Positions 18,868 through 27,422 of a stretch of DNA of 64,000 nt are shown here, piece by piece. Source of the DNA: Planctomycetota bacterium (GTDB lineage Bacteria; Planctomycetota; Planctomycetia; Pirellulales; Pirellulaceae). Where the stretch lies: the NCBI GenBank assembly GCA_026692865.1, contig JAPLNI010000026.1, positions 94,395 through 158,394 of the forward strand, written 5' to 3'. Every line of letters starts with the position of its first letter. Positions within the stretch are counted from its first letter, which is position 1. The translations under genes and the position numbers were made by a program. The notes below the pieces were generated by a model, which was not told where the DNA came from, did not search any database, and worked only from the letters and a program-made list of their open reading frames with translations.

Positions 18868-20628
18868 CTACTGAATCGAGCTTGTATTCAATCGCATCTT
18901 GGGAGGATCCGCAAAAAATCCCGGGGGCGGGTTCAGGATCATGTCAGACGGAAAATTGATTTCAAGATCGTTCGACGTCACGGTAACTTTTTGAGGTGTC
19001 ATCACAGGCCCAGTTAACTTCGCTACTCCATCGAGAATGACATCACCTATCGCGATGATTGGTCCAGTGATAACACTCGGGTAAGACTCGCTTACGACCG
19101 TATTCGAGTTGCCAAGATAGGGTGCGGTGGATGGATTCAGATTGACTCCAATGGCCGCTTCGCTGAGCGCATAATTTGACGAACGATCTTCCAGCGGAGC
19201 GTTGGCAATTATAGCAGGGAAGTTTCTGCCAACGGGTTCCCAAGAGATGGCGTTCTCGATTTCAACTTTATTCGCATTCAAAACAAGGATCGTTCCATTG
19301 ATGCGACAATCACGAATGAGTAAGTCCTGCCCCGAGGCGTCGATGCTGTAGACTCCGTTTGCCGAAACGATCCCACTACCAAACGGGTTGGATGAGCTAC
19401 CAAATAAAACGTTCTCGATGTAACGCGTCCCGGGTAATCTGTCATTGTTAAGTAGGCTCACACCATCAATATGGTAGTTACTCGACTTCGAGCTTCTAAT
19501 TTCTAAATCGGCGTTAGTCAATGTCCCTGACCAAGTTACGCCTAGAGTGCGCGTAACCAATTTCCATGTCCCAGCATCCACCGAAACTCCCTCCCCGGAT
19601 ATAACCAAGGGTAGTGCCGAACCCGAATAAGAGATCGATATCGTCGGATAGAAAACTTGGTCTTCGACGGCTCTTACCCAGAATGAGACAGTGTAGTTCC
19701 GTCCTTTTAACATGTGCGCCGTGATGTTCTGTACTGGTGAACTAACAAGGAGGCTTCTGCCGCTTACAAGGCATGCCGCAGTTCCTGACCTTTTCACCGC
19801 TGTATCGCGTGTCAGGGTACAACCGGATGTTGTCCAGTTTGATGTATTCGTTTCGAAACCACCGTTGACGATCAATTCGGTTCCACCCGTGGGAAGATCG
19901 TTGACACCCAATGCAACGGCATTATCATCAAGATAGTAACTGCCAACATAACTGGTTGAAGTTGGATTGAAATCTGGCGATTTCATAGGCCAAACTCCGC
20001 CGATTCTCTTCCTTTGCAAATAGCCGTTACCAGTACATCCATTGGCTGCGTGGCAGTTCAGGTTGACCGCAGGATTCCCCGTGGCCTTGATCTTATCATT
20101 ACTAAAAACCCAGTTATTGGATGTGGCATTACATTTATCAAATTCAATATCTTGCGTTGCATAAATCGCGGATCGACAAGCGGCGTAGAGTTGGTTCTGT
20201 GGCTCTAGATAAGCAGTTGCAGTTTGCTGTGCTGAACCAAAAGTGCCAACCGACGTGACGATGATTGGATCGGTCGTTTGATTGGCGACGATCCCGTCGT
20301 CTGGGTCGGTAAGCGTTACTGAAAAACTCCCGCCGGTCGTCGTGCGACTTACTGGAACGCCATTGGCAAACTGCGAACGCCAACCTGTATCCGTGAGTAT
20401 TCGATGTTGAACGAATTCAAGCCCAGACTGAGCAAGCTTTCTAGCGTTGGCCGCCTGCGAAGTCGAATCATTCATTCGTCGCTGGACGCGCACCGACTGG
20501 AGGCTCGCTACGGCTAGGCACACAACAATGAGACTGGTTCCCATTGCCATCACGTAGATGGTCCCTGAACGATCCTTCGATCGGTGAAGAGACTTACTTC
20601 CACTTTTAAGCTTTGCCAGATGGACCAT
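18868..20628 (-). CDS. PilX/GspK-like minor pilin fused to a carbohydrate-binding module
   Basis: 586 residues. After a basic N-terminus, a single hydrophobic helix (YVMAMGTSLIVVCLAVASL, about 26-44) with SG before it and no Glu at +5 resembles PilX or GspK, the tip-complex prepilins that lack Glu5. The helix continues into ARKLAQSGLEFVQHRIL, typical of PilX. Residues about 248-396 read as a CBM4/9-like beta-sandwich: ELIVNGGFETNTSNW, a central FWVRAV strand and YHIDGVSLL at its end. A polar C-terminal region follows, possibly beta-helical. It is the last gene of the minus-strand prepilin operon. Sugar binding at a pilus or pseudopilus tip is inferred from the fusion. Confidence 0.72.
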   Translation of the reverse strand: MVHLAKLKSGSKSLHRSKDRSGTIYVMAMGTSLIVVCLAVASLQSVRVQRRMNDSTSQAANARKLAQSGLEFVQHRILTDTGWRSQFANGVPVSRTTTGGSFSVTLTDPDDGIVANQTTDPIIVTSVGTFGSAQQTATAYLEPQNQLYAACRSAIYATQDIEFDKCNATSNNWVFSNDKIKATGNPAVNLNCHAANGCTGNGYLQRKRIGGVWPMKSPDFNPTSTSYVGSYYLDDNAVALGVNDLPTGGTELIVNGGFETNTSNWTTSGCTLTRDTAVKRSGTAACLVSGRSLLVSSPVQNITAHMLKGRNYTVSFWVRAVEDQVFYPTISISYSGSALPLVISGEGVSVDAGTWKLVTRTLGVTWSGTLTNADLEIRSSKSSNYHIDGVSLLNNDRLPGTRYIENVLFGSSSNPFGSGIVSANGVYSIDASGQDLLIRDCRINGTILVLNANKVEIENAISWEPVGRNFPAIIANAPLEDRSSNYALSEAAIGVNLNPSTAPYLGNSNTVVSESYPSVITGPIIAIGDVILDGVAKLTGPVMTPQKVTVTSNDLEINFPSDMILNPPPGFFADPPKMRLNTSSIQ

Positions 20629-20641
20629 TTTGTTTCCCTAC

Positions 20642-21247
20642 CTAGTTGGTACTACTAAAACCCGCAAGCGAGCTTGCACCCGATGACCCGGAAGTTCGGT
20701 AGGTTACTAGGCGACATACTTCCGAGCTACCAACACGGACGACAACGGTGATTCGATAGACTCCCGCATAAGTACCCACAACAGAGTTCCAATTGGTTGA
20801 GGAAACCCTGTCTACTGAAACCGTGCGAGTAAAACTGGTATAGCCATTGAGGGTAATTCCGGCCCGCGACTTCGGAGGAGAGTCAACGAGATTACGATAG
20901 TCATCAACATCATCAAAATCGCTTCGATCGGTTCCCAGCTCACTAGTTCCTGGTCCGAAGCCGCAATCGCAAGGTTGATCACGCATGGGTAATTGAGTGA
21001 TCTCCGCAATCATCGATTCCGCGATCGCGAGACCTCTTATCCTATTCGATTCCGCAACTTGACTTCGGCGTGACGCGGCAATCGTGGAAAAGGATGTCAC
21101 CATCAAGACACCCACAATAATCGTTGATATCGAAACTTCCGCTTGACTGAGTCCCGAACGCGACTTTTCGGATACAGACATCAACCAAGGAGACTTCCTT
21201 GAAAGTGGTTTCGCAGAGTTTGAAGTATTCGGTTTCTGAAGACGCAT
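20642..21247 (-). CDS. PilV/GspI-like minor prepilin
   Basis: 201-residue prepilin-like protein. SGLSQAEVSISTIIVGVLMV shows Gly before the cleavage point, Glu at +5 and a hydrophobic helix, although the residues between are polar rather than the usual FTL. The helix continues into a region with SNRIRGLAIAESMIAEI, which is characteristic of the PilV/GspI family. A CDCG motif in the globular domain may form a disulfide. The leader of about 36 residues is long. The start overlaps the stop of the upstream PilW-like gene by one base, which supports translational coupling. Confidence 0.72.
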   Translation of the reverse strand: MRLQKPNTSNSAKPLSRKSPWLMSVSEKSRSGLSQAEVSISTIIVGVLMVTSFSTIAASRRSQVAESNRIRGLAIAESMIAEITQLPMRDQPCDCGFGPGTSELGTDRSDFDDVDDYRNLVDSPPKSRAGITLNGYTSFTRTVSVDRVSSTNWNSVVGTYAGVYRITVVVRVGSSEVCRLVTYRTSGSSGASSLAGFSSTN

Positions 21248-22323
21248 TATGGAATCTCCGGACCGCTTGGCAAGCGAACAGAAGTCTCTATCTTTTGCAG
21301 TCCGGCACGAGAGCTGGTTAGATTTAAGTTGACATTACTTAAGAATTTTCGTCGGCTGTTGTATCCGTTGTAGAAGCCATAGGCGTAGAACCGCAAGTCG
21401 CGACTGTTATCAGAAGCGGTCCAACTCGTTCCGCCGTTTATCGACCTAATCAAATTGGTGTTGCTGGGCATTCCCACTCCGTTTTCAACGAACTGGACCC
21501 TTGCGACATCGCCAGTACCACCCGCATACGTAAGCGTGATACACAGCGGCGTTCCTGGTGACTGCCAACTGATCGGTGCTATGGGGATTTCAAGCCATTG
21601 GTAGCTTTCGCCTAATCGCCACTCCGCGAGTTTCACTTCCGCAAGAATTGGAGCTATCGGAAGACGTGATGCTGTGTTGGCCCGAGTAACACGAATACAA
21701 AGAACACCATCTTTGTTACTATCGGCAGCACAAACCATAACGCTGATCGCACCAAGATCCCATCTAGCACTAGGTGGGGTGTTAGGAATTATATATTGTC
21801 CAATACTATTGGAAGAATTGATGACTTGTTCACGAAAAATGCCATTCTGAAAAGCGTCGCTCGATTTCAAAACGGCAACCTCCGAACGGAAATGATTAGG
21901 TGGAGGAGATGAAGCGAGTGTATTGCTTGTTTGCAAATTGAAATCTCCAACGTCATCAAATAGGACCGATAGTGGATTCTGGTTGTACTTCCAAAGTATC
22001 TTATTCGCATTCGGACCCGACGAGCCGCCCCATTCGTATCGCATTTGCTCTGGCAGCCTATCTCCATCTCGATCTGGTACTACGAATTCAATGTGAGTAG
22101 CCGAAGATGAGACGAGCGAAACTGCACTTTCGATATCTGACGCGATTTGCGTAACAGCGGTAGATAAGTCGTAAGAACCACGAAACAAGGTATCGTCCTG
22201 CGATTTAGCTCGCATCATGATCGTTACACACATCGACATTGCACCGATCAGCACCGTCGCAGTCGGAAGCGTGATCATCATCTCCAATAAACTCAATCCA
22301 TTTCGGCGTTCTCTTCGACTCAT
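21247..22323 (-). CDS. PilW/GspJ-like minor prepilin
   Basis: 358 residues with a short basic leader (RRERRNG) and a type III signal sequence GLSLLEMMITLP: Gly before the cut and Glu at +5. A hydrophobic helix and then a beta-rich domain follow. PilW/GspJ proteins are low-abundance subunits of the pilus or pseudopilus tip complex; the length and the position after a FimT-like gene agree. Internal sequence (SVLFDDVGDFNLQ) resembles the GspJ-type core. Its start codon overlaps the FimT-like stop by four bases and its stop overlaps the next start, so the cluster is tightly coupled. Confidence 0.76.
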   Translation of the reverse strand: MSRRERRNGLSLLEMMITLPTATVLIGAMSMCVTIMMRAKSQDDTLFRGSYDLSTAVTQIASDIESAVSLVSSSATHIEFVVPDRDGDRLPEQMRYEWGGSSGPNANKILWKYNQNPLSVLFDDVGDFNLQTSNTLASSPPPNHFRSEVAVLKSSDAFQNGIFREQVINSSNSIGQYIIPNTPPSARWDLGAISVMVCAADSNKDGVLCIRVTRANTASRLPIAPILAEVKLAEWRLGESYQWLEIPIAPISWQSPGTPLCITLTYAGGTGDVARVQFVENGVGMPSNTNLIRSINGGTSWTASDNSRDLRFYAYGFYNGYNSRRKFLSNVNLNLTSSRAGLQKIETSVRLPSGPEIP

Positions 22324-22823
22324 TGAATGGTAACCCGTCCCGAAATCGGTGCCAGATCAACTCGCTTTTGGAAAGCCCCCGCTCGAACTGTCACCGAGAT
22401 GCCTTGATCAGGCATACCGAAACTATTGAACGCGACGGATACGCTAGGTAGTTGTGATGAAGGATTGGCAGCAGTCACCAATGACGATATATCCACTTGG
22501 TATGGCGATTGATTGAATGAGACACGATAAGGCTGGCTGACACGATCTAGGGAGCTTAAGCCATTGATTACACAACTATCATCGCTAGTGGTAAAAGTTA
22601 CAGTTTGTGTGGAGTTGGTTTGCCTAGCGCTTCTTTGCGTTGTGGCAATATCTTGAGCGATTCTTTGAGCCGCGATATCAACGCGAAAACGAGCGAGACT
22701 GTCGGAATAGACTGGAACAGCGACTGCAGCAAGAATTCCGATAATCATGATCGTGACACTAAGTTCCAGTAGCGTAAAGCCAGATTTTCGTTTGGGCGAA
22801 GCTATCGAATTAGACACTCGCAT
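22320..22823 (-). CDS. FimT/GspH-like minor prepilin
   Basis: 167 residues with a canonical prepilin site: KSGFTLLELSVTIMIIGILA, cleaved after Gly by a prepilin peptidase that is not encoded in this window. The helix runs into VPVYSDSLARFRVDIAAQRI, the typical FimT/GspH continuation, and the C-terminal half is beta-rich. These subunits cap or prime the pilus; some FimT proteins bind DNA through a C-terminal basic region, but I see no clear basic tail here. It starts 5 bases after the HD-GYP gene stop. Confidence 0.82.
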   Translation of the reverse strand: MRVSNSIASPKRKSGFTLLELSVTIMIIGILAAVAVPVYSDSLARFRVDIAAQRIAQDIATTQRSARQTNSTQTVTFTTSDDSCVINGLSSLDRVSQPYRVSFNQSPYQVDISSLVTAANPSSQLPSVSVAFNSFGMPDQGISVTVRAGAFQKRVDLAPISGRVTIQ

Positions 22824-22828
22824 GTGAA

Positions 22829-24502
22829 TTACCCGGCAGCCATATGAGTAATCGATTTTGCGATGCGACGCATGAGACTGCCGCTCGATTTTGAATCGAG
22901 GTCATTAGTACAAATCGAAGTCGTCAATTCGATCGAATGGGGCTCTATTTCATTGTTCTCAATACACTGAAGGAATGCGGCAACGATATCTGAGTCCCAA
23001 GTTTTGCTTGCTTCAGACCGTAAGATGGATTCGGCTTTTTCGCTAGGCATACCCGAACGGTACGGACGATCACTTGTCATCGCGTCGTAGGCGTCGGCGA
23101 CCGCTAGGATACGTGCCGCCAATGGAATAGATTCTCCTGTAAGACCATCCGGGTAACCACCGCCATTGACGGCTTCATGGTGGTGCAGAACGCCTGGCAA
23201 TACGTAGTCCAGTTTCTGCAAATGTTTGAGAATGGTGAAGCCAATTTCAGGATGCTTCTTGACGATCGCAAACTCTTCGTCCGTAAGTTTACCTAGCTTA
23301 CCAAGTATCGAATCGGGAACACCGATCTTGCCGACATCGTGAAGCAAGCCAGCCATGTATATTTTTTCGCATTCGTCGGCATCTAGTCCGATTCGAGTTG
23401 CAATACGTTTCGCATACGTTGCCACACGATCACTATGGCCACAAGTATAAGGATCTTTGGCATCGATTGCGTTGATGATAGCCCGAACGATTCCCGTCAA
23501 GAGGTTCTCTTGTTCATCAAAAAGCTCACGATTCTTGGCGTGAGAAGCCATGATGTTTGCCGCAGCAACTAGTAAACCAGCTTCAAAAGTACCGAACGTG
23601 ACGGTATTGGGATCTACGGTTTGAAAATCAGGCATCTCCTCAGAATCATTCAAACCCAATTTATTGAACGCCAGAAGCCATCCATAAACGCGCGGCCCTT
23701 TCGATACACTGGTCGCAATACAACTTCTTAAACCGGGGTAGCTAGGGATAAATTTCTCAGTCAATTTTCGATTGAGAACTCTCGGCCCTCGTGCAAGGCT
23801 AGGCATCGCATCTTCGAGAAAACGGACATAAGTTGTTTGTTCTACGTTGCAAAAACCCGTTGACGCGATGCGATTCAAGTCTGGTCGTAAAGCAACGTGA
23901 TTGGCATCCAATACAACTGGAATGAAAAGTATGGATTCCGCGCGGATTACTTTCACTAAATCTGGGAGACACTTGACTGCGATCGACTCGATCGAATGTT
24001 TGGGACCGCAAAGATCAAGTTGCTCATTCGCAGTTCGGAACCAAGTCAGTTCCTCAAAGTCTTGAGTCACTTGAACAATGAAGCTTTCCGTAAGGTTTCT
24101 GGCGTCATTTAGTTCGTCGCGATAACGCCCCGCCTCGATACGAGCGGAAACAAGCGAACAAACGAGAGATTCGTTTTGACAGGCAAGAGTCAATCCAATC
24201 ACGATTGGCCTACTCGAGTCCGGGGAAGTATTGACAACGACAATCATCTGGTCGTCGTATCGACAAACGAGAGGAGCAGAACTTCGGTTATCAAGCATTT
24301 CTAACGTGGCCAGCATTCGTTGGTCGGTTAACGCAACACCTTCCATACCTCCGACCTGCACCCAACCCAATCGTGAGCGTTGAAGCACAACGGCCGATGC
24401 ACCCAACTCGGACGCAAGGGTTGCGGCGACTTCGAATGCCGATTGGATTGAAATGGGATTGCTTGACATACTTTCAAACTGCCATAAAGGTGTTGTATCC
24501 AC
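22829..24502 (-). CDS. HD-GYP domain cyclic-di-GMP phosphodiesterase
   Basis: 557 residues. The C-terminal HD-GYP domain is complete: HSDRVATYAKRIA near 352, LLHDVGKIGVP near 386, HPEIGFTIL, HHEAVNGGGYPDGL near 439 (Asn in place of the usual Asp) and VADAYDAMTSDRPYR. HD-GYP enzymes hydrolyse c-di-GMP. The N-terminal part (about 1-310) has a GAF-like pattern without a recognised ligand. No membrane segment is seen. It is the first gene of the minus-strand operon with three prepilins and the tip-like fusion, and is divergent from the major prepilin gene. This makes local control of pilus activity by c-di-GMP plausible. Confidence 0.92.
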   Translation of the reverse strand: MDTTPLWQFESMSSNPISIQSAFEVAATLASELGASAVVLQRSRLGWVQVGGMEGVALTDQRMLATLEMLDNRSSAPLVCRYDDQMIVVVNTSPDSSRPIVIGLTLACQNESLVCSLVSARIEAGRYRDELNDARNLTESFIVQVTQDFEELTWFRTANEQLDLCGPKHSIESIAVKCLPDLVKVIRAESILFIPVVLDANHVALRPDLNRIASTGFCNVEQTTYVRFLEDAMPSLARGPRVLNRKLTEKFIPSYPGLRSCIATSVSKGPRVYGWLLAFNKLGLNDSEEMPDFQTVDPNTVTFGTFEAGLLVAAANIMASHAKNRELFDEQENLLTGIVRAIINAIDAKDPYTCGHSDRVATYAKRIATRIGLDADECEKIYMAGLLHDVGKIGVPDSILGKLGKLTDEEFAIVKKHPEIGFTILKHLQKLDYVLPGVLHHHEAVNGGGYPDGLTGESIPLAARILAVADAYDAMTSDRPYRSGMPSEKAESILRSEASKTWDSDIVAAFLQCIENNEIEPHSIELTTSICTNDLDSKSSGSLMRRIAKSITHMAAG

Positions 24503-24746
24503 TGGAGAATTAGCTTGGTCGACGAAGCCGCTTCTCCAATTCTAGGATGGATATATGTAGCACATAAACTTTGACGAATATGGAAAATTATCTGATAAAA
24601 TAATTTGCACGACGTTAGTTCTGGGCGTAGTGTTCCTCAGCTTCCAACGGTGAGTCTCAAGTAAGAGGCTTCGGAGCACAGATATCGATATATCTGAATG
24701 TGAGAAAGCGTTGAATTACCTCTGTCCAGCTTGTTAAATGGCTTAA

Positions 24747-25181
24747 ATGATGAACATCACATCGCAACCCAAGGGCATCAATAAGCGATCTGCTTTCAGC
24801 CTAGTAGAACTAGTCGTAGTCGTATTAATTATCGGAATCCTAGCGGCTGTAGCGGCTCCTCGGATGTTCGACACAGCGGGTGATGCTCGCGATGCAGCAA
24901 CGAAGGCTTCACTAGGAATCGTCCGTGACTCCATTGAGCTCTATAAGGCTCAAAACGGAAACTACCCTCCGTTCTCGAACTTTACGACTTTGATCAAACC
25001 GTACATAACGGGAGCATTCCCTAAGGTACAAACCACGACGGTTCCAACTGGCAATCGGAACAATAACGTTGTGGCCAACACCGGTAACCCAATCAACGCT
25101 CCTACAGGCACGGAGGGTTGGGCGTACAACGAAACCACCGGCGAGTTCGTCGTTAATCATGCGTCTTGTTTAAGTTGGTGA
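24747..25181 (+). CDS. GspG/PilA-like major prepilin
   Basis: 144 residues with the type III signal AFSLVELVVVVLIIGILAA: cleavage before Phe, Glu at +5. It continues into the GspG-like AAPRMFDTAGDARDAATKASL and YKAQNGNYPP, and ends with the GspG-type segment GTEGWAYNETTGEF. The small C-terminal domain fits a major pseudopilin or short pilin. Two ATGs are adjacent (24747 and 24750). A weak TTGAAT/TTAAAT pair with 17-base spacing ends only 8 bases before the ATG, so a leaderless mRNA is possible. It is the first gene of the ten-gene plus-strand operon. Confidence 0.88.
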   Translation: MMNITSQPKGINKRSAFSLVELVVVVLIIGILAAVAAPRMFDTAGDARDAATKASLGIVRDSIELYKAQNGNYPPFSNFTTLIKPYITGAFPKVQTTTVPTGNRNNNVVANTGNPINAPTGTEGWAYNETTGEFVVNHASCLSW

Positions 25182-25189
25182 TCAAACCC

Positions 25190-25603
25190 ATGTCGAAAAC
25201 CAAAAAAATACTTATTGCCGAAGATAGTCTCGTTTTAGGCGATGTGATTCGGTTCAACCTCCAACGGCTGGGATTCGAAGTGACGCTAGCTCGGAATGGC
25301 AACGACGCTTTTCGAGCGGTAGCTTCTGAGCACTTCGATGTCCTCGTCACTGATTTCGAAATGCCTGGCATGGACGGTGAGGAACTTTGCAGGGCAGTTC
25401 GCACAGATCTTGGGCTTCAAGACATCCGTATCGTGATGTGCTCCGCAAAAGGCCTGGAGCTCGACCGAGACGAGCTAAAGTCCAGACTTCGAATCGAAGA
25501 GATTCTTTTCAAGCCATTTAGCATCCGTGACCTCGCAACTTTACTTAAAGAGCTAGTTCTTTCCCCTCCATCGAATCCATCGCAAATGGCGTTGACAAGT
25601 TAA
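25190..25603 (+). CDS. Single-domain response regulator in the pilus operon
   Basis: 137-residue CheY-like receiver without an output domain: acidic pair AEDS near the N-terminus, phospho-acceptor Asp55 in VTDFEMPGMDG, a Ser in MCSAKG and the conserved Lys in LFKPFS. A short polar tail follows. It begins 8 bases after the prepilin stop and ends 4 bases before the histidine kinase, so the three are almost certainly co-transcribed. With no DNA-binding domain it should act by protein contact, for example on GspE or another pilus component; this is inference. Confidence 0.9.
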   Translation: MSKTKKILIAEDSLVLGDVIRFNLQRLGFEVTLARNGNDAFRAVASEHFDVLVTDFEMPGMDGEELCRAVRTDLGLQDIRIVMCSAKGLELDRDELKSRLRIEEILFKPFSIRDLATLLKELVLSPPSNPSQMALTS

Positions 25604-25607
25604 CATC

Positions 25608-27071
25608 ATGATCGCCGCGCAGTCCTATCGTAGTTTGACGCAGCGTCTAAGTGAGCAGTACTTTCTGTTCGGTTTAGCTGGATTGTTCTGTTTTGTTCTC
25701 ACAGCAGTCTATCTTTCTCTGCAAGGATCGTTTCTCAATTTAAGTGTAGCCGCTATTGGTATCCCGCTTGGGCTACTACTGATCGGCTCTTTTGCCTTGA
25801 GACGAACCTCTCATTGGCACGAAAATATCGAGCGTCAGCTTACTCATTTTGCCAACGGCTCTGCCGACGGAACCGGTCAAGGAGCCGGTCAATCGGTCGC
25901 CGCGCTGCGACCCTTGCCATCGGTCGATCCCTTTGCAACCGGTTGGAACCAGTTGTTAGCTCGAGTGAAAGAGCACTCGGACTGGAATGGGGTTGAACGG
26001 CGGCTATCAGAGGCATTACACAGTCAGCAAGCGAAAAGATGGGAAGGTGTTTTCCAAAACCTATCGGAGGGAATCGCAATCTGTGATTCAGACGGGCAGA
26101 TCATCCAACTCAATCGTTCCTTTGCAACATTATTGAAGCGAGCTGATTCAAAATCGCTGGTTGGATTAAAAATCCTGAGTTTACTTTCTGATCTTGTAGA
26201 CGAACCATCACTGGAGCGAATCCGTGGATTGAACAGTTGCCATGCGACACAAGTTATCGAGATAAATCGCTCATCCGATTTATCGCAAGGTGTTTGGAGA
26301 TTGAGTCGGATCATGCAATCAATCGACAGTAGCAATCCAGGCGATTCGATTTGGACGCTTCGGGATATTACGCAGCAAAAACTTGCAGAAAAAGCTCGCG
26401 AACAATTCGTATTCACCGCAACGCATGAGCTCCGAACGCCTTTGGCAAACATCAGAGCGTATGCTGAGACGTTGTCGCTTGCTGGCGACATTCCACCTGC
26501 GCAACAGCAGGAGTTCTACAACACGATAAACAACGAAGCGACTCGACTCGCCCGCTTCGTCGATGAGCTACTGAACATTAGCCAAATGGAAGCCGGCGCG
26601 ATCACCATTGAAAAACATGAAATTCAACTCGATCGACTGCTCGATGAAATCTTAGCCAGTCAGCGTCCTATGTCGAACGAAAAAAAGCAAACCTTCGATT
26701 ACTCGGTCGCTCCCAAGTTACCGAAAGTCATTGCTGACAAAGACAAACTGGCGGCCGCGCTCACGAATTTGGTTAGCAACGCTATCAAGTACACTCCCGA
26801 CGGCGGTAAGGTTACTGTCAAAGTTGACGCCGATGCTTCACGGGTTCTCTTTATTGTGGAAGACAGCGGGATCGGTATCTCCGCTGAAGACTTACCGAAG
26901 CTGTGCAGCAAGTTTTTCCGCAGCAGCGACGAACGCGTCCGAGCGATCGTCGGTAGCGGTCTTGGATTAGCCTTCTCTCAAGAAGTCGCACGCTTACATG
27001 GCGGAAACATTTCGATTCGTAGCCAGTTGAATCAAGGTTCTTGCTTTACACTTGAACTTCCCATTCGCTAG
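25608..27071 (+). CDS. Membrane PAS-domain sensor histidine kinase
   Basis: 487 residues: two membrane helices (about 18-38 and 45-64), a linker, a PAS domain (about 143-255, FQNLSEGIAICDSDGQIIQL), HisKA with TATHELRTPLANI (His about 273) and a HATPase domain with NLVSNAIKYTPDGG, EDSGIGIS and GSGLGLAFS. The architecture is like PhoR/WalK-type kinases. It directly follows the lone receiver and precedes the STAS gene inside the pilus operon, so the receiver is its likely substrate. No periplasmic loop of note separates the helices, so it probably senses membrane or cytoplasmic signals. Confidence 0.93.
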   Translation: MIAAQSYRSLTQRLSEQYFLFGLAGLFCFVLTAVYLSLQGSFLNLSVAAIGIPLGLLLIGSFALRRTSHWHENIERQLTHFANGSADGTGQGAGQSVAALRPLPSVDPFATGWNQLLARVKEHSDWNGVERRLSEALHSQQAKRWEGVFQNLSEGIAICDSDGQIIQLNRSFATLLKRADSKSLVGLKILSLLSDLVDEPSLERIRGLNSCHATQVIEINRSSDLSQGVWRLSRIMQSIDSSNPGDSIWTLRDITQQKLAEKAREQFVFTATHELRTPLANIRAYAETLSLAGDIPPAQQQEFYNTINNEATRLARFVDELLNISQMEAGAITIEKHEIQLDRLLDEILASQRPMSNEKKQTFDYSVAPKLPKVIADKDKLAAALTNLVSNAIKYTPDGGKVTVKVDADASRVLFIVEDSGIGISAEDLPKLCSKFFRSSDERVRAIVGSGLGLAFSQEVARLHGGNISIRSQLNQGSCFTLELPIR

Positions 27072-27086
27072 CCAGGTAGGAATGCT

Positions 27087-27422
27087 ATGTACCCATGCAA
27101 ACGTTCTGGAGCCGTGGATACGATCAGTGGCTCGCAACCTCTGACTCGCGATCATCAATCGGCATTCCTCAATTCGGTTGAGTCCTGTTTCGGCAACGGC
27201 CAACCGCGAATTGTATTTGACATGATTCACGTGCCACTTATGGATAGTGTCGGCATGGAAGCATTGTTGGAGGCACGTGATCGTTGCCATAAGCTTGGTG
27301 GAAGTATTGTTCTTGCAAGGCCAACACCTCTTTGTCGCGACATCCTTCGCATCAACGGGATCGATAAAGAACTCAACGTTTACGACGATGCCGTGAAGGC
27401 GATGGGGAGTTTCGCGAAATGA
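27087..27422 (+). CDS. STAS domain protein
   Basis: 111 residues of the SpoIIAA/STAS fold. The core strand-helix FDMIHVPLMDSVGMEALLEA contains the MDSVG site, where the Ser is the phosphorylation site of anti-sigma antagonists, and a later strand SIVLARP also fits. Such proteins switch partner kinases or anchor signalling complexes. No SpoIIAB-like kinase or PP2C phosphatase is adjacent. The stop overlaps the start of the GspE-like gene by four bases (ATGA), indicating translational coupling. This makes the assembly ATPase or the upstream histidine kinase candidate partners; that is inferred from context. Confidence 0.82.
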   Translation: MYPCKRSGAVDTISGSQPLTRDHQSAFLNSVESCFGNGQPRIVFDMIHVPLMDSVGMEALLEARDRCHKLGGSIVLARPTPLCRDILRINGIDKELNVYDDAVKAMGSFAK

